Below are positions 51,596 to 63,783 of a DNA stretch of 64,000 bases, one piece after another. The position numbers and the translations under genes are program-made. This DNA comes from Cristatella mucedo. Its lineage: Eukaryota > Bryozoa > Phylactolaemata > Cristatellidae. A model generated the notes under the pieces. That model worked only from the letters and a program-made list of their open reading frames with translations, did not search any database and was not told the DNA's origin. The DNA lies in assembly GCA_009760855.2 (NCBI GenBank), contig WPIO01000241.1:1-64000 (forward strand), read 5' to 3'. Each line of letters opens with the position of its first letter. The stretch's first letter is position 1.

Positions 51596-54500
51596 GCCCA
51601 TGCTCCGACATGCAGATTTGAAGTTTCTACATATTTAGCGATCTGCTGCGAACTCGTGCGAAACGTGTTATTTACGTGCGAAATGCTCAAAACAAGGTGC
51701 AGCACTCTGCTGCCAGCCAGTGCACGCTCCGACATGCAGATTTGAAGTTTCTACATATTCAGCGATCTGCTGCAAACTCGTGCGAAACGTGTTATTTACG
51801 TGCGAAATGCTCAAAACAAGGTGCAGCACTCTGCTGCCAGCCAGCACACGCTCCGACATGCAGATTTGAAGTTTCTACATATTCCGCGATCTGCTGCGAA
51901 CTCGTGCGAAATGTGTTATTTACGTGCGAAATGCTTTAAACAAGGTGCAGCACTCTGCTGCCAGCCAGCACACGCTCCGACATGCAGATTTGAAGTTTCT
52001 ACATATTCCGCGATCTGCTGCGAACTCGTGCGAAACGTGTTATTTATGTGCGAAATGCTTTAAAACAAGGTGCAGCACTCTGTTGCCAGCCAGTGCACGC
52101 TCCGACATGCAGATTTAAAGTTTGAACATATTCCGCGATCTGCTGCGAACTCGTGCGAAACGTGTTATTTACGTGCGAAATGCTTTAAACAAGGTGCAGC
52201 ACTCTGCTGCCAGCCAGCCCACGCTCCGACATGCAGATTTGAAGTTTCTACATATTCCAAGATCTGCTGCGAACTTGTGCGAAACGTGTTACTAACGTGC
52301 GAAATGCTTTAAAAACAAGGTGCAGCACTCTGCTGCCAGCCAGCACACGCTCCGACATGCAGATTTGAAGTTTCTACATATTCCGCGATCTGCTGCGAAC
52401 TCGTGCGAAATGTGTTATTTACGTGCGAAATGCTTTAAACAAGGTGCAGCACTCTGCTGCCAGCCAGCTCACGCTCCGACATGCAGATTTGAAGTTTCTA
52501 CATATTCCGCGATTTGCTGCGAACTCGTGCGAAATGGGTTATTTACGTGCGAAATGCTTTAAACATGGTGCAGCACTCTGCTGCCAGCCAGCACACGCTT
52601 CGACATGCAGATTTGAAGTTTCTACATATTCCGCGATCTGCTGCGAACTCGTGCGAAAGGTGTTATTTACGTGCGAAATGCTTTAAACAAGGTGCAGCAC
52701 TCTGCTGCCAGCCAGCACACGCTCCGACATGCAGATTTGAAGTTTCTACATATTCAGCGATATGCCGCGAACTCGTGCGAAACGTGTTATTTACGTGCGA
52801 AATGCTCAAAACAAGGTGCAGCACTCAGCTGCCAGCAAGGGCACGCTCCGACATGCAGATTTGAACTTTCTACAGATTTCGCGATCTGCTGCGAACTGGT
52901 GCGAAACGGGTTATTTACGTGCGAAATGCTTTAAACAAGGTGCAGCACTCTGCTGCCAGCCAGCACACGCTCCGACATGCAGATTTGAAGTTTCTACATA
53001 TTCCGCGATCTGCTGCGAACTCGTGCGAAACGTGTTATTTACGTGCGAAATGCTTTAAACTAGGTGCAGCACTCTGCTGTCAGCCAGGGCACGCTCCGAC
53101 ACGCAGATTTGAAGTTTCTACATATTCCGCGATCTGCTGCGAACTCGTGCGAAACGTGTTATTTACGTGCGAAATGCTTTTAACAAGGTGCAGCACTCTG
53201 CTGCCAGCCAGCCCACGCTCCGACACGCTTCCGAAATGCAGATTTGAACTTTCTACATATTCCGCGATTTGCTGCGAACTCGTGCGAAACGTGTTATTTA
53301 CGTGCGAAATGCTTAAAACAAGGTGCAGCACTCTGCTGCCAGCCAGTACACGCTCCGACATGCAGATTTGAAGTTTCTACATATTCCGCGATCTGCTGCG
53401 AAACTCGTGCGACATGTGTTTTTTGCGTGCGAAATGCTTTAAACAAGGTGCAGCACTCTGCTGCCAGCCAGCGCACGCTCCGACATGCAGATTTGAAGTT
53501 TCTACATATTCCGCGATCTGGTGCGAACTCGTGCGAAACGTGCTATTTACGTGCGAAATGCTTTAAACATGGTGCAGCACTCTGCTGCCAGCCAGCACAC
53601 GCTCCGACATGCAGATTCGAACTTTCTACATGTTCCGCGATCTGCTGCGAACTTGTGCGAAACGTGTTATTTACGTGCGAAATGCTTTAAACAAGGTGCA
53701 GCACTCTGCTGCCAGCAAGTGCACGCTCCGACATGCAGATTTGAACTTTCTACATATTCCGCGATCTGCTGCGAACTCGTGCGAAACGTGTTATTTACGT
53801 GCGAAATGCTTTAAACAAGGTGCAGCACTCTGCTGCCAGCCAGCACACGCTCCGACATGCAGATTTGAAGTTTCTACATATTCCGCGATCTGCTGCGAAC
53901 TCGTGCGAAACGTGTTATTTACGTGCGAAATGCTCAAAACAAGGTGCAGCACTCTGCTGCCAGCCAGCACACGCTCCGACATGCAGATTTGAAGTTTCTA
54001 CATATTCCGCGATCTGCTGCGAACTTGTGCGAAACGTGTTATTTACGTGCGAAATGCTTTAAACATGGTGCAGCACTCTGCTGCCAGCCAGCACACGCTC
54101 CGAAATGCAGATTTGAACTTTCTACATATTCCGAGATCTGCTGCGAACTTGTGCGAAACGTGTTATTTACGTGCGAAATGCTTTAAACAAGGTGCAGCAC
54201 TCTGCTGCCAGTCAGCGCACGCTCCGACATGCAGATTTGAATTTTCTACACATTCCGCGATCTGGTGCGAACTCGTGCGAAACGTGTTATTTACGTGCGA
54301 AATGCTTTAAACAAGGTGCAGCACTCTGCTGCCAGCAAGCCCATGCTCCGACATGCAGATTTGAAGTTTCTACATATTCTGCGATCTGCTGCGAAACTTG
54401 TGCGAAACGTGTTATTTACGTGGGAAATGCTTTAAACATGGTGCAGCACTCTGCTGCCAGTCAGCGCACGCTCCGACATGCAGATTTGAAGTTTCTACAT

Positions 54501-54789
54501 ATTCCGCGATCTGCTGCGAACTCGTGCGAAATGTGTTATTTACGTGCGAAATGCTTTAAACATGGTGCAGCACTCTGCTGCCAGCCAGTGCACGCTCCGA
54601 CATGCAGATTTGAAGTTTCTACATATTCCGCGATCTGCTGCAAATTCGTGCGAAACGTGTTATTTACGTGCGAAATGCTTTAAACATGGTGCAGCACTCT
54701 GCTGCCAGCAAGCCCACGCTCCGACATGCAGATTTGAAGTTTCTACATATTCCGCGATCTGCTGCGAACTCGTGCGAAACGTGTTATTT

Positions 54790-54825
54790 ACGTGCGAAAT
54801 GCTTTAAACGCCACGCTCCGACAAG
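54790..54825 (+). repeat. 27-bp deletion removing hairpin 1
   Basis: GCTTTAAACG runs into CCACGCTCCGACAAGCAG, so the whole hairpin is gone. Anchors at 54,792 and 54,889 are 97 bp apart. Confidence 0.9.
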
Positions 54826-57800
54826 CAGATTTGAAGTTTCTACATATTCTGCGATCTGCTGCGAACTCGTGCGAAACGTGTTATTTACGTGCGAAATGCT
54901 TTAAACAAGGTGCAGCACTCTGCTGCCAGCCAGCACACGCTCCGACATGCAGATTTGAAAGTTTCTACATATTCCGCGATCTGCTGCGAACTCGTGCGAA
55001 ACGTGTTATTTACGTGCGAAATGCTTTTAAACAAGGTGCAGCACTCTGCTGCCAGCCAGCTGCACGCTCCGACATGCAGATTTGAAGTTTCTACATATTC
55101 CGCGATCTGCTGCGAACTCGTGCGAAACGTGTTATTTACGTGCGAAATGCTTTAAACATGGTGCAGCACTCTGCTGCCAGCCAGCACACGCTCCGACATG
55201 CAGATTTGAAGTTTCTACATATTCTGCGATCTGCTGCGAACTCGTGCGAAACGTGTTATTTACGTGCGAAATGCTTTAAACAAGGTGCAGCACTCTGCTG
55301 CCAGCCAGTGCACGCTCCGACATGCAGATTTGAAGTTTCTACATGTTCCGCGATTTGCTGGGAACTTGTGCGAAACGTGTTATTTACGTGCGAAATGCTT
55401 TCAAACAAGGTGCAGCACTCTGCTGCCAGCCAGCACACGCTCCGACATGAAGAGCTGACGTTTCTACATATTCCGCGATCTGCTGCGAACTCGTGCGAAA
55501 AACGTGTTATTTACGTGCGAAATGCTTTAAACAAGGTGCAGCACTCTGCTGCCAGCCAGCAGCACGCTCCGATATGTAGATTTGAAGTTTCTACATATTC
55601 CGCGATCTGCTGCGAACTCGTGCGAAATGTGTTATTCGAGTGCGAAATAATCAAAACAAGGTGCAGCACTCTGCTGCCAGCCAGCACACGCTCCGACATG
55701 CAGATTTTGAAGTTTCTACATATTCCGCGATCTGCTGCGAACTCGTGCGAAACGTGTTATTTACGTGCGAAATGCTTTAAACAAGGTGCAGCACTCTGCT
55801 GCCAGCAGCCCATGCACGCTCCGACATGCAGATTTGAAGTTTCTACATATTCCGCGATCTGCTGCGAACTCGTGCGAAACGTGTTATTTACGTGCGAAAT
55901 GCTTTAAACATGGTGCAGCACTCTGCTGCCAGCCAGCACACGCTCCGACATGCAGATTTGAAGTTTCTACATATTCCGCGATTAGCTGCGAACTCGTGCG
56001 AAACGTGTTTTTTACGTTCGATATGCTTGAAACATGGCGCCGCACTTAGTTGCCAGCCAGTGCACGCTCCGACATGCAGATTTAAAGTTTCTACACATTC
56101 CATGATCAGGTGCGAACTCGTGCGAAATGTGTTATTCACGTGCGAAATGCTTTAAACATGGTGCAGCACTCTGCTGCCAGCCAGCGCACGCTCCGATATG
56201 TAGATTTGAAGTTTCTACATATTCCGCGATCTGCTTCGAACTTGTGCGAAACGTGTTATTTACGTGCGAAATGCTTTAAACAAGGTGCAGCACTCTGCTG
56301 CCAGCCAGTGCACGCTCCGACATGCAGATTTGAAGTTTCTACATATTCCGCGATCTGCTGCGAACTCGTGCGAAACGTGTTATTTACGTGCGAAATGCTT
56401 TAAACATGGTGCAGCACTCTGCTGCCAGCCAGCCCACGCTCCGACATGCAGATTTGAAGTTTCTACATATTCCGCGATCTGCTGCGAACTCGTGCGAAAC
56501 GTGTTATTTTACGTGCGAAATGCTTTAAACAAGGTGCAGCACTCTGCTGCCAGCCAGCGCACGCTCCGACATGCAGATTTGAAGTTTCTACATATTCCGC
56601 GATCTGCTGCGAACTCGTGCGAAATGTGTTATTTACGTGCGAAATGCTCAAAACAAGGTGCAGCACTCTGCTGCCAGCCAGCGCACGCTCCGACATGCAG
56701 ATTTGAAGTTTCTACATATTCCGCGATCTGCTGGGAACTTGTGCGAAACGTGTTATTTACGTGCGAAATGCTTTAAACAAGTTGCAGCACTCAGCTGCGA
56801 GCAAGCACACGCTCCGACATGCAGATTTGAAGTTTTTACATATTCCGCGATCTGCTGCGAACTCGTGCGAAACGTGTTATTTACGTGCGAAATGCTTTAA
56901 ACAAGGTGCAGCACTCTGCTGCCAGCCAGTGCACGCTCCGACATGCAGATTTGAAGTTTCTACATATTCCGCGATCTGCTGCGAACTCGTGCGAAACGGG
57001 TTATTTACGTGCGAAATGCTTTAAACATGGTGCAGCACTCTGCTGCCAGTCAGCGCACGCTCCGACATGCAGATTTGAAGTTTCTACATATTCCGCGATC
57101 TGCTGCGAACTCGTGCGAAACGTGTTATTTACGTGCGAAATGCTTAAAAACAAGGTGCAGCACTCTGCTGCCAGCCAGCCAGCACACGCTCCGACATGCA
57201 GATTTGAACTTTCTACATATTCCGCGATCTGCTGCGAACTTGTGCGAAACGTGTTATTACGTGCGAAATGCTTTAAACAAGGTGCAGCACTCTGCTGCCA
57301 GCCAGGGCACGCTCCGAAATGCAGATTTGAAGTTTCTACATATTCCGCGATCTGCTGCGAACTCGTGCGAAACGTGTTATTTACGTGCGAAATGCTTTAA
57401 ACAAGGTGCAGCACTCTGCTGCCAGCCAGTGCAACGCTCCGACATGCAGATTTGAAGTTTCTACATATTCCGCGATCTGCTGCGAACTTGTGCGAAACGT
57501 GTTATTTACGTGCGAAATGCTTTAAACAAGGTGCAGCACTCTGCTGCCAGCAAGTGCACGCTCCGACAAGCAGATTTGAAGTTTCTACATATTCCGCGAT
57601 CTGCTGCGAACTCGTGCGAAACGTGTTATTTACGTGCGAAATGCTTTAAACAAGGTGCAGCACTCTGCTGCCAGCCAGTGCACGCTCCGACATGCAGATT
57701 TGAAGTTTCTACATATTCCGCGATCTGCTGCGAACTCGTGCGAAACGTGTTATTTACGTGCGAAATGCTCAAAACAAGGTGCAGCACTCTGCTGCCAGCC

Positions 57801-60419
57801 AGTGCACGCTCCGACATGCAGATTTGAAGTTTCTACATATTCCGCGATCTGCTGCGAACTCGTGCGAAACGTGTTATTTACGTGCGAAATGCTCAAAACA
57901 AGGTGCAGCACTCTGCTGGGAGCAGCCCACGCTCCGACATGCAGATTTGAAGTTTCTACATATTCCGCGATCTGCTGCGAACTCGTGCGAAACGTGTTTT
58001 TTACGTGCGAAATGCTTTAAACAAGGTGCAGCACTCTGCTGCCAGCCAGTGCACGCTCCGACATGCAGATTTGAAGTTTCTACATATTCCGCGATCTGCT
58101 GCGAACTGGTGCGAAAAACGTGTTATTTACGTGCGAAATGCTTAAAAACAAGGTGCAGCACTCTGCTGGGAGCAAGCGCACGCTCCGACATGCAGATTTG
58201 AAGTTTCTACATATTCCGCGATCTGCTGCAAACTCGTGCGAAACGTGTTATTTACGTGCGAAATGCTTTAAACAAGGTGCAGCACTCTGCTGCCAGCAAG
58301 CCCATGCTCCGACATGCAGATTTGAAGTTTCTACATATTCTGCGATCTGCTGCGAACTCGTGCGAAACGTGTTATTTACGTGCGAAATGCTTTAAAACAA
58401 GGTGCCGCACTCTGCTGCCAGCCAGCACACGCTCCGACATGCAGATTTCACGTTTCTACATATTCCGCGATCTGCTGCGGACCCGTGCGACACCTGTTAG
58501 TTACGTGCGAAATGCTTTAAAAACGAGGTACAGCACTCTGCTGCCAGCCAGCACACGCTCCGACATGTAGATTTGAAGTTTCTACATATTCCGCGATCTG
58601 CTGCGAACTCGTGCGAAACGTGTTATTTACGTGCGAAATGCTTTTAAAACAAGGTGCAGCACTCTGCTGCCAGCCACACACGCTCCGACATGCAGATTTG
58701 AAGTTTCTACATATTCCGCGATCTGCTGCGAACTCGTGCGAAACGTGTTATTTACGTGCGAAATGCCTTAAACAAGGTGCAGCACTCTGCTGCCAGCCAG
58801 TGCACGCTCCGACATGCAGATTTGAATTTTCTACATATTCCGCGATCTGCTGCGAACTCGTGCGAAACGTGTTATTTACGTGCGAAATGCTTTAAACAAG
58901 GTGCAGCACTCTGCTGCCAGCCAGGGCACGCTCCGACACGCAGATTTGAAGTTTCTACAGATTCCGCGATCTGCTGCAAACTCGTGCGAAAAACGTGTTA
59001 TTTACGTGCGAAATGCTTTAAACAAGGTGCAGCACTCTGCTGCCAGCCAGTGCACGCTCCGACACGCAGATTTGAAGTTTCTACATATTCCGCGATTTGC
59101 TGCGAACTTGTGCGAAACGTGTTATTTACGTGCGAAATGCTTTAAACAAGGTGCAGCACTCTGCTGCCAGCCAGTGCACGCTCCGACATGCAGATTTGAA
59201 GTTTCTACATATTCCGCGATCTGCTGCGAACTCGTGCGAAACGTGTTATATAAGTGCGAAATGCTTTAAACAAGGTGCAGCACTCTGCTGCCAGCCACAC
59301 ACGCTCCGACATGCAGATTTGAAGTTTTCTACATATTCAGCGATCTGCTGCGAACTCGTGCGAAACGTGTTATTTACGTGCGAAATGCTCAAAACAAGGT
59401 GCAGCACTCTGCTGCCAGCCAGCACACGCTCCGACATGCAGATTTGAAGTTTCTACATATTCCGCGATCTGCTGCGAACTCGTGCGAAACGTGTGTTATT
59501 TACGTGCGAAATGCTTTAAACAAGGTGCAGCACTCAGCTGCAAGCAAGCACACGCTCCGACATGCAGATTTGAAGTTTCTACACATTCCGCGATCTGGTG
59601 CGAACTCGTGCGAAACGTGTTATTTACGTGCGAAATGCTTTAAACATGGTGCAGCACTCTGCTGCCAGCCAGCACACGCTCCGACATGCAGATTTGAACT
59701 TTCTACATATTCCGCGATCTGCTGGGAACTCGTGCGAAACGTGTTATTTACGTGCGAAATGCTTTAAACATGGTGCAGCACACTGCTGCCAGCCACCGCA
59801 CGCTCCGACATGCAGATTTGAAGTTATTACACATTCCACGATCAGGTGCGAACTCGTTTAAAACGTGTTATTCACGTGCGAAATGCTTTTAAACAAGGTG
59901 CAGCACTCTGCTGCCAGCCAGGGCACGCTCCGACATGCAGATTTGAAGTTTCTACATATTCCGCGATCTGCTGCGAATTCGTGCGAAACGTGTTATTTAC
60001 GTGCGAAATGCTCTAAAAACAAGGTGCAGCACTCTGCTGCCAGCCAGGGCACGCTCCGACATGCAGATTTGATGCTTGTACATATTCCGCGATCTGCTGC
60101 GAACTCGTGCAAAACGTGTTATTTGCGTGCGAAATGCTTTAAACAAGGTGCAGCACTCTGCTGCCAGCCAGCACACGCTCCGAAATGCAGATTTGAAGTT
60201 TCTACATATTCCGCGATCTGCTGCGAACTCGTGCGAAACGTGTTATTTGCGTGCGAAATGCTTAAAACAAGGTGCAGCACTCTGCTGCCAGCCAGCACAC
60301 GCTCCGAAATGTAGATTTGAAGTTTCTACATATTCCGCGATCTGCTGCGAACTTGTGCGAAACGTGTTATTTACGTGCGAAATGCTCAAAACAAGGTGCA
60401 GCACTCTGCTGCCAGCCAA

Positions 60420-61225
60420 TGCAAGCTCCGACATGCAGACTTGAATTTTCTGCATGTTCCACGATTTTCTGCGAACTCGTGCGAAATGGGTTATTTACGT
60501 GCGAAATGATTTAAACATGGTGCTGCACTCTGCTGCCAGCAAGCCCATGCTCCGACATGCAGATTTGAAGTTTCTACATATTCTGCGATCTGCTGCGAAC
60601 TTGTGCAAAACGTGTTATTTACGTGGGAAATGCTTTAAACATGGTGCAGCACTCTGCTGCCAGCCAGCACACGTTTCGACACTCCGATTTGAAATTTCTA
60701 CATATTCTGCGATCTGCTGCGAACTAGTGCAAAATGTGTTATTTACGTGCGAAATGCTTTAAACAAGGTGCAGCACTCTGCAGCCAGCCAGCTCACGCTC
60801 CGACATGCAGGTTTGAAGTTTCTACATATTCCACGATCTGCTGCAAATTCGTGCGAAACGTGTTATTTACGTGCGAAATGATTTAAACATGGTGCTGCAC
60901 TCTGCTGCCAGCAAGCCCATGCTCCGACATGCAGATTTGAAGTTTCTACATATTTAGCGATCTGCTGCGAACTCGTGCGAAACGTGTTATTTACGTGCGA
61001 AATGCTTTAAACAAGGTGCAGCACTCTGCTGCCAGCAAGTGCACGCTCCGACATGCAGATTTGAAATTTCTACATATTTAGCGATCTGCTGCGAACTCGT
61101 GCGAAACGGGTTATTTACGTGCGAAATGCTTTTAACAAGGTGCAGCACTCTGCTGCCAGCCAGTACACGCTCCGACATGCAGATTTGAACTTTCTAGATA
61201 TTCCGCGATTTGCTGCGAACTCGTG
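60420..61225 (+). repeat. 0.9-kb block, copy 2 (one monomer shorter)
   Basis: The partner of 48,340-49,270, with the same order of private variants: CAGACTTGAATTTTC at 60,436, CTCTGCAGCCAGCC near 60,776 and ATGCTTTTAACAAGG at 61,126. One whole 124-bp unit is missing between about 61,090 and 61,126. This fits unequal exchange or slippage in exact register. Confidence 0.88.
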
Positions 61226-61530
61226 CGAAATGTGTTATTCACGTGCGAAATGCTCAAAACAAGGTGCAGCACTCTGCTGCCAGCCAGCACACGCTCCGAA
61301 ATGTAGATTTGAAGTTTCTACATATTCCGCGATCTGCTGCGAACTCGTGCGAAACGTGTTATTTACGTGCGAAATGCTTTAAACAAGGTGCAGCACTCTG
61401 CTGCCAGCAAGCACACACTCCGACATGCAGATTTGAAGTTTCTACATATTCAGTGATCTGCCGCGAACTCGTGCGAAACGTGTTATTTACGTGCGAAATG
61501 CTCACAACAAGGTGCAGCACTCTGCTGCCA

Positions 61531-62450
61531 GCCAGTGCAAGCTCCGATATGTAGATTTAAAGTTTCTACATATTCTGCGATCTGCTGCGAAATCGTGCTG
61601 AACGGGTTATTTACGTGCGATATGCTTTAAACAAGGTGCTGCACTCTGCTGCCAGCCAGCTCACGCTCCGACATGCAGATTTGAAGTTTCTATATATTCC
61701 GCGATTTGCTGTGAACTCGTGCGAAACGGGTTATTTACGTGCGAAATGCTTTTAACAAGGTGCAGCACTCTGCTGCCAGCCAGGACACGCTCCGACATGC
61801 AGATTTGAACTTTCTAGATATTCCTCGAACTGCTGCTAACTTTTGCGAAATGTGTCATTCGAGTGCTAAATGCTCAAAACGAGGTGCAGCACTCTGCTGC
61901 CAGGCAGGGCACGCTCCGAAATGTAGATTTGAACTTTCTAGATATTCCGCGATCTGCTGTGAACTCGTGCGAAACGTGTTATTTACGTGCGAAATGCTTT
62001 TAACAAGGTGAAGCACTCTGCTGCCAGCCAGCACACGCTCCGAAATGTAGATTTGAAGTTTCTACATATTCCGCGATCTGCTGGGAACTTGTTCGAAACG
62101 TATTTACGTGCGAAATGCTTTAAACAAGGTGCAGCACTCTGCTGCCAGCAAGCACACACTCCGACATGCAGATTTGAAGTTTCTACATATTCAGTGATCT
62201 GCCGCGAACTCGTGCGAAACGTGTTATTTACGTGGGAAAAAATCACAACAAGGTGCAGCACTCTGCTGCCAGCCAGTGCAAGCTCCGATATGTAGATTTA
62301 AAGTTTCTACATATTCTGCGATCTGCTGCGAAATCGTGCGAAACGTGTTATTTACGTGCGAAATGCTCAAAACAAGGTGCAGCACTCTGCTGCCAGCCAG
62401 TGCAGGCTCCGATATGTAGATTTAAAGTTTCTACATATTCTGCGATCTGC
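61531..62450 (+). repeat. 11-monomer-spaced duplication, copy 1
   Basis: Begins with GCCAGTGCAAGCTCC (61,531). It includes CAGGACACGCTCC, ATTCCTCGAACTGCTGC, CTTTTGCGAAATGTGTC, GAGTGCTAAATGC, CTGGGAACTTGTTCG and a second GCCAGTGCAAGCTCC at 62,272. The same order recurs from 62,860. Private features are a 4-bp loss at AACGTATTTACG (62,098) and GTGGGAAAAAATC (62,233). Confidence 0.88.
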
Positions 62451-62624
62451 TGCAAATTCGTGCGAAACGTGTTATTTACGTGCAAAATGATTTAAACATG
62501 GTGCTGCACTCTGCTGCCAGCAAGCCCATGCTCCGACATGCAGATTTGAAGTTTCTACATATTTAGCGATCTGCTGCGAACTCGTGCGAAACGTGTTATT
62601 TACGTGCGAAATGCTTTAAACAAG

Positions 62625-62650
62625 GTGCAGCACTGATTTGAACTTTCTAG
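62625..62650 (+). repeat. 32-bp deletion starting in hairpin 1
   Basis: GTGCAGCACT joins to GATTTGAACTTTCTAG. The break falls in the hairpin loop region, and the left dyad arm is lost. Anchors at 62,604 and 62,696 are 92 bp apart. Confidence 0.9.
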
Positions 62651-62859
62651 ATATTCCGCGATTTGCTGCAAACTCATGCGAAATGAGTTATTCGAGTGCG
62701 AAATGCTTAAAACGAGGTGCAGCACTCTGCTGCCAGCAAGCCCATGCTCCGACATGCAGATTTGAAGTTTCTACATATTTAGCGATCTGCTGCGAACTCG
62801 TGCGAAACGTGTTATTTACGTGCGAAATGCTTTAAACAAGGTGCAGCACTCTGCTGCCA

Positions 62860-63783
62860 GCCAGTGCAAGCTCCGATATGTAGATTTAAAGTTTCTACAT
62901 ATTCTGCGATCTGCTGCGAAATCGTGCGAAACGTGTTATTTACGTGCGAAATGCTTTAAACAAGGTGCAGCACTCTGCTGCCAGCCAGCCCACGCTCCGA
63001 CATGCAGATTTGAAGTTTCTATATATTCCGCGATTTGCTGTGAACTCGTGCGAAACGGGTTATTTACGTGCGAAATGCTTTTAACAAGGTGCAGCACTCT
63101 GCTGCCAGCCAGGACACGCTCCGACATGGAGATTTGAACTTTCTAGATATTCCTCGAACTGCTGCTAACTTTTGCGAAATGTGTCATTCGAGTGCTAAAT
63201 GCTCAAAACGAGGTGCAGCACTCTGCTGCCAGCCAGTGCACGCTCCGAAATGTAGATTTGAACTTTCTAGATATTCCGCGATCTGCTGTGAACTCGTGCG
63301 AAACGTGTTATTTACGTGCGAAATGCTTTAAACAAGGTGCAGCACTCTGCTGCCAGCCAGCACACGCTCCGAAATGTAGATTTGAAGTTTCTACATATTC
63401 CGCGATCTGCTGGGAACTTGTTCGAAACGTGTTGTTTACGTGCGAAATGCTTTAAACAAGGTGCAGCACTCTGCTGCCAGCAAGCAGCACACTCCGACAT
63501 GCAGATTTGAAGTTTCTACATATTCAGTGATCTGCCGCGAACTCGTGCGAAACGTGTTATTTACGTGCGAAATGCTTTAAACAAGGTGCAGCACTCTGCT
63601 GCCAGCCAGTGCAAGCTCCGATATGTAGATTTAAAGTTTCTACATATTCTGCGATCTGCTGCGAAATCGTGCGAAACGTGTTATTTACGTGCGAAATGCT
63701 CAAAACAAGGTGCAGCACTCTGCTGCCAGCCAGTGCAGGCTCCGACATGTAGATTTAAAGTTTCTACATATTCCGCGATCTGC
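62860..63783 (+). repeat. 11-monomer-spaced duplication, copy 2
   Basis: The partner of 61,531-62,450. Offsets are 1,329 bp at the first GCCAGTGCAAGC and at GTGTCATTCG (61,852 to 63,181), and 1,333 bp at the second GCCAGTGCAAGC (62,272 to 63,605). Eleven monomers would be 1,364 bp; the 32-bp deletion at 62,634 accounts for most of the shortfall. About 0.41 kb of unmatched satellite separates the copies. Confidence 0.88.
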
